The notes beneath the pieces were generated by a model. It was not told where the DNA came from. It saw only the letters and a program-made list of their open reading frames with translations, and searched no databases. 8,122 nt of DNA from Gemmatimonadaceae bacterium (GTDB lineage Bacteria > Gemmatimonadota > Gemmatimonadetes > Gemmatimonadales > Gemmatimonadaceae), in the NCBI GenBank assembly GCA_013816695.1, contig JACDDZ010000068.1:1-8122 (forward strand). Reading direction: 5' to 3'. How positions within the stretch are numbered: the stretch's first letter is position 1; every line of letters begins with the position of its first letter. The position numbers and the translations under genes are program-made. Shown in pieces: positions 6,339 through 8,122 of the stretch.

Positions 6339-7187
6339 ATGACACACCTTTTTGCGTCAGTGGTACACCACCCGCTCTCCTATTCCTTCGGCCCGCTGCA
6401 GTTCACGGGTTTTGGACTGGGTATGCTGCTCTGCTTCGTAGTCTCGCAAATCCTCGCGCAGCGTGAAATGGAACGGCGTGGTTACGATCCAGCTCCAATC
6501 GCCGACCTGGTCCTGGCGGCCGTCATCGGCGGGCTGCTCGGCGCAAAACTCTACTACGCGATCCTGACCCAGGATCTGTCCGCACTAACCAGCCGAGCCG
6601 GATTCGTATTCTGGGGCGGGCTGATTGGCGGAATCATTGCGACTGCGATTGTCATGTGGAAGAAGCGCCTGAGCTTTGCCCGCATAAGCGATGTTTCCGC
6701 GATCGCGCTCGCTGCGGCGTACTCAGTCGGACGCACCGGGTGCTGGGGAGTTGGAGATGATTACGGACGCCCCTGGAACTCGGCGCTCGCCGTGAAATTT
6801 CCTGAAGGCGCTCCGCCGTCCACTGCGGAAAACATGACGCAGCTTTTCGGCATTGCCGTCCCGCCAGGCACTGCACCCCGGGAAGTATTAGCCGTTTATC
6901 CGACGCAGCTTTACGAAGTCGCGCTCGGCTTCATCATGTTTCTAATTCTCTGGAAGTACAGAGATCACAAGCATGCAGAAGGCTGGTTGTTCGGACTTTA
7001 TTGCGTGATGGCAGGAGTAGAGCGTTTCATCATTGAGTTCTTCCGCGCCAAGGACGACCACTTCCTCGGCGGGACCATAACAATCGCCCAGCTTATTGCG
7101 ATTGGATTCGCCGTTGGCGGGGCAATATGGATGTACTCAAGACGCAACGTTCGAGCTGGTGCTCCCGGGATCCATGCGACTGCCTGA
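6339..7187 (+). CDS. lgt: Prolipoprotein diacylglyceryl transferase (divergent Lgt)
   Basis: Lgt moves diacylglycerol from phosphatidylglycerol to the lipobox cysteine of prolipoproteins at the inner membrane. The 282-residue protein is strongly hydrophobic, with about seven membrane segments. Lgt landmarks are FGLGMLL (25-31), GGLLGAKLYYAI (64-75), FVFWGGLIGG (89-98), the signature SVGRTGCWGVGDDYGRPW (129-146), YPTQLYE (187-193) and GVERFIIEFFRAKDD (226-240). R132, G134, D140, G143, R144, R229 and E233 align with the important E. coli R143, G145, E151, G154, R155, R239 and E243. The His of the E. coli HGGLIG motif is W92, the signature Asn is C135, and the N-terminal YGL tyrosine is F25. A Cys at that signature position is known in some bacterial Lgt-like proteins. 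No clear Shine-Dalgarno precedes ATG 6339. The 3' end overlaps the convergent iron permease gene by 51 bases. Confidence 0.9.
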   Translation: MTHLFASVVHHPLSYSFGPLQFTGFGLGMLLCFVVSQILAQREMERRGYDPAPIADLVLAAVIGGLLGAKLYYAILTQDLSALTSRAGFVFWGGLIGGIIATAIVMWKKRLSFARISDVSAIALAAAYSVGRTGCWGVGDDYGRPWNSALAVKFPEGAPPSTAENMTQLFGIAVPPGTAPREVLAVYPTQLYEVALGFIMFLILWKYRDHKHAEGWLFGLYCVMAGVERFIIEFFRAKDDHFLGGTITIAQLIAIGFAVGGAIWMYSRRNVRAGAPGIHATA

Positions 7188-8122
7188 CCATGTCTTTGCC
7201 ACGGCAAAGACAAACAGGATGATCAGCAGCGCCTGAGCAGCAACGGTTTCCACGCTTGGGAAAATTCCCAGCGACGGAATGTGTGGGAAATTAGGAATCA
7301 TGGTGATCGGAACGACATCGCCTTCCTGAAGCTCGCTGATGCCCTTCCCCATGAAGATGAAGGCCATGAAGTAGAGCAGGACGCTCGTCGCAGTAAAGAA
7401 GGGGCGCATCGGAATGCGAATTCCGAACCTGTAGAAAAGCGTGAAGATCACCGCAAGCAGCGCAAAGCCGGCAAGAATTCCGAGCGAAAGCGGAATCGCC
7501 ACGTTGCCCTCGCTGAATAGCGCCTGATAGAACAATGCCGTTTCTGCGCCTTCGCGGTAAACCGCCAGGAATGAAACAAGCGCGAGGGCCTTACCCCCGC
7601 CCTCTTCCAGGGAGCGGTTCACTTTTTCGCGAATGAACTGCTGCCACTTCGCTGCTTCTACTTTCGATATGAGCCAATAGCTGACCGAAAACAACACCGC
7701 CACAGCTATCAGCATCGTAACGCCTTCGACGATAGACCGGCTGCCGGGCATGTATGCAAACACGCCTTTGAGAAGGAACGCGGTTGCAAAGCTCGCGACG
7801 ATGCCGAGAATCGCACCAACCCAGATAGAGCGAAGGCGCTCGCGGTGACCCGTCTTGATGAGGAAGGCAACCACGGCACCAATCACGAGAATTGCCTCGA
7901 AGCCTTCGCGCAGGATGATCAGGAGTGACTGGAAAAAGGAACCCCATCCGCCGGACTGACGACGCGCCAGTTCCACCATCTGGGGAATGCCCGCTTCGAT
8001 CGATTTCCGAGCCGAACGCGCTCCCTCCATGTCGTTGCGACGGACAGCGCCCTTGAAATCCGCGAAGTACCGCTCCATCGTGGAAACGAGCGCCGGTTTC
8101 TTCGCGCGAACGGGCGTCTCCA
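7137..8122 (-). CDS. FTR1-family high-affinity iron permease, C-terminal part (5' end outside window)
   Basis: The frame stops at 7137-7139 and is open to the right edge, giving about 328 residues of a longer protein. FTR1/EfeU permeases carry iron across the cytoplasmic membrane. Both family REGxE motifs lie in membrane segments: LIILREGFEAILVIG (REGFE at 7896-7910) and FLAVYREGAETALFY (REGAE at 7542-7556). About seven hydrophobic segments are visible, ending near 7200 in a short polar tail. Upstream of the first segment is a charged, helical stretch (METs and Lys/Arg/Glu-rich, about 7950-8122), which has no counterpart in the minimal EfeU permease. An internal ATG at 8076-8078 could serve as a start, but the frame continues beyond it (ETPVRAKKPALVST), so the real start is probably outside. 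Longer FTR1 proteins with N-terminal periplasmic or cytochrome c regions are known; this may be one. Exact oxidation state and partners cannot be read here. Confidence 0.9.
   Translation of the reverse strand, partial: ETPVRAKKPALVSTMERYFADFKGAVRRNDMEGARSARKSIEAGIPQMVELARRQSGGWGSFFQSLLIILREGFEAILVIGAVVAFLIKTGHRERLRSIWVGAILGIVASFATAFLLKGVFAYMPGSRSIVEGVTMLIAVAVLFSVSYWLISKVEAAKWQQFIREKVNRSLEEGGGKALALVSFLAVYREGAETALFYQALFSEGNVAIPLSLGILAGFALLAVIFTLFYRFGIRIPMRPFFTATSVLLYFMAFIFMGKGISELQEGDVVPITMIPNFPHIPSLGIFPSVETVAAQALLIILFVFAVAKTWSGSRMDPGSTSSNVAS
7191..7212 (+). terminator. Inverted repeat just after lgt, possible terminator or 3'-end stabilising hairpin
   Basis: Arms TGTCTTTGCC (7191-7200) and GGCAAAGACA (7203-7212) are perfect reverse complements around AC. 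As RNA this gives a nine-pair stem with a four-base CACG loop. It begins three bases after the lgt stop. No T-run follows on the + strand (the next bases are AACAGGATG), so it is not a classical intrinsic terminator. It lies inside the permease reading frame on the other strand, over residues VFAVAKT. Its placement suggests a transcript end for the + strand operon; this is inference. Confidence 0.4.

Overview
The window is a gene-dense, moderately GC-rich bacterial chromosome segment. It holds nine complete genes and one gene end on the + strand, then one convergent gene on the - strand that runs off the right edge. There is no RNA gene, insertion sequence, phage gene or CRISPR array, and no gap above about 15 bases between + strand genes. 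The gene set and a kinase-less PASTA protein between rsmB and rpe would fit Gemmatimonadota or a related phylum. That placement is inference from gene content only.

Layout. Bases 1-185 are the 3' end of fmt (methionyl-tRNA formyltransferase). Bases 166-1931 hold a thiamine-thiazole module: a ThiE/TenI-superfamily protein, the sulfur carrier ThiS and thiazole synthase ThiG. Bases 1931-3274 are rsmB (16S rRNA m5C967 methyltransferase), and 3275-4072 a membrane-anchored protein with three PASTA domains. Then come rpe (4069-4734), a TlpA/ResA-type membrane-anchored thioredoxin (4731-5285), tsaD (5285-6328, tRNA t6A synthesis) and lgt (6339-7187, lipoprotein diacylglyceryl transferase). Most + strand junctions are ATGA, TGATG or TAGGTG overlaps or abutments, so they are probably read as one translationally coupled transcript whose promoter lies left of the window.

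On the - strand, 7137-8122 encodes the C-terminal part of an FTR1-family iron permease with both REGxE motifs. Its 3' end overlaps the end of lgt by 51 bases. A 10-bp-arm inverted repeat lies three bases after the lgt stop, inside the permease coding region.

The most interesting points are these. (1) The order fmt-[thi]-rsmB-PASTA-rpe resembles the Firmicutes order fmt-rsmB-rlmN-prpC-prkC-rsgA-rpe, with a PASTA-only protein in the slot of the PASTA kinase PrkC. (2) A thiazole module sits between fmt and rsmB, which are neighbours in many bacteria. (3) The ThiE-like protein looks more like the tautomerase TenI than a true thiamine phosphate synthase. (4) Lgt differs from the E. coli enzyme at several important residues. 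I see no clearly new biological system; most of the window is housekeeping genes in an informative arrangement.
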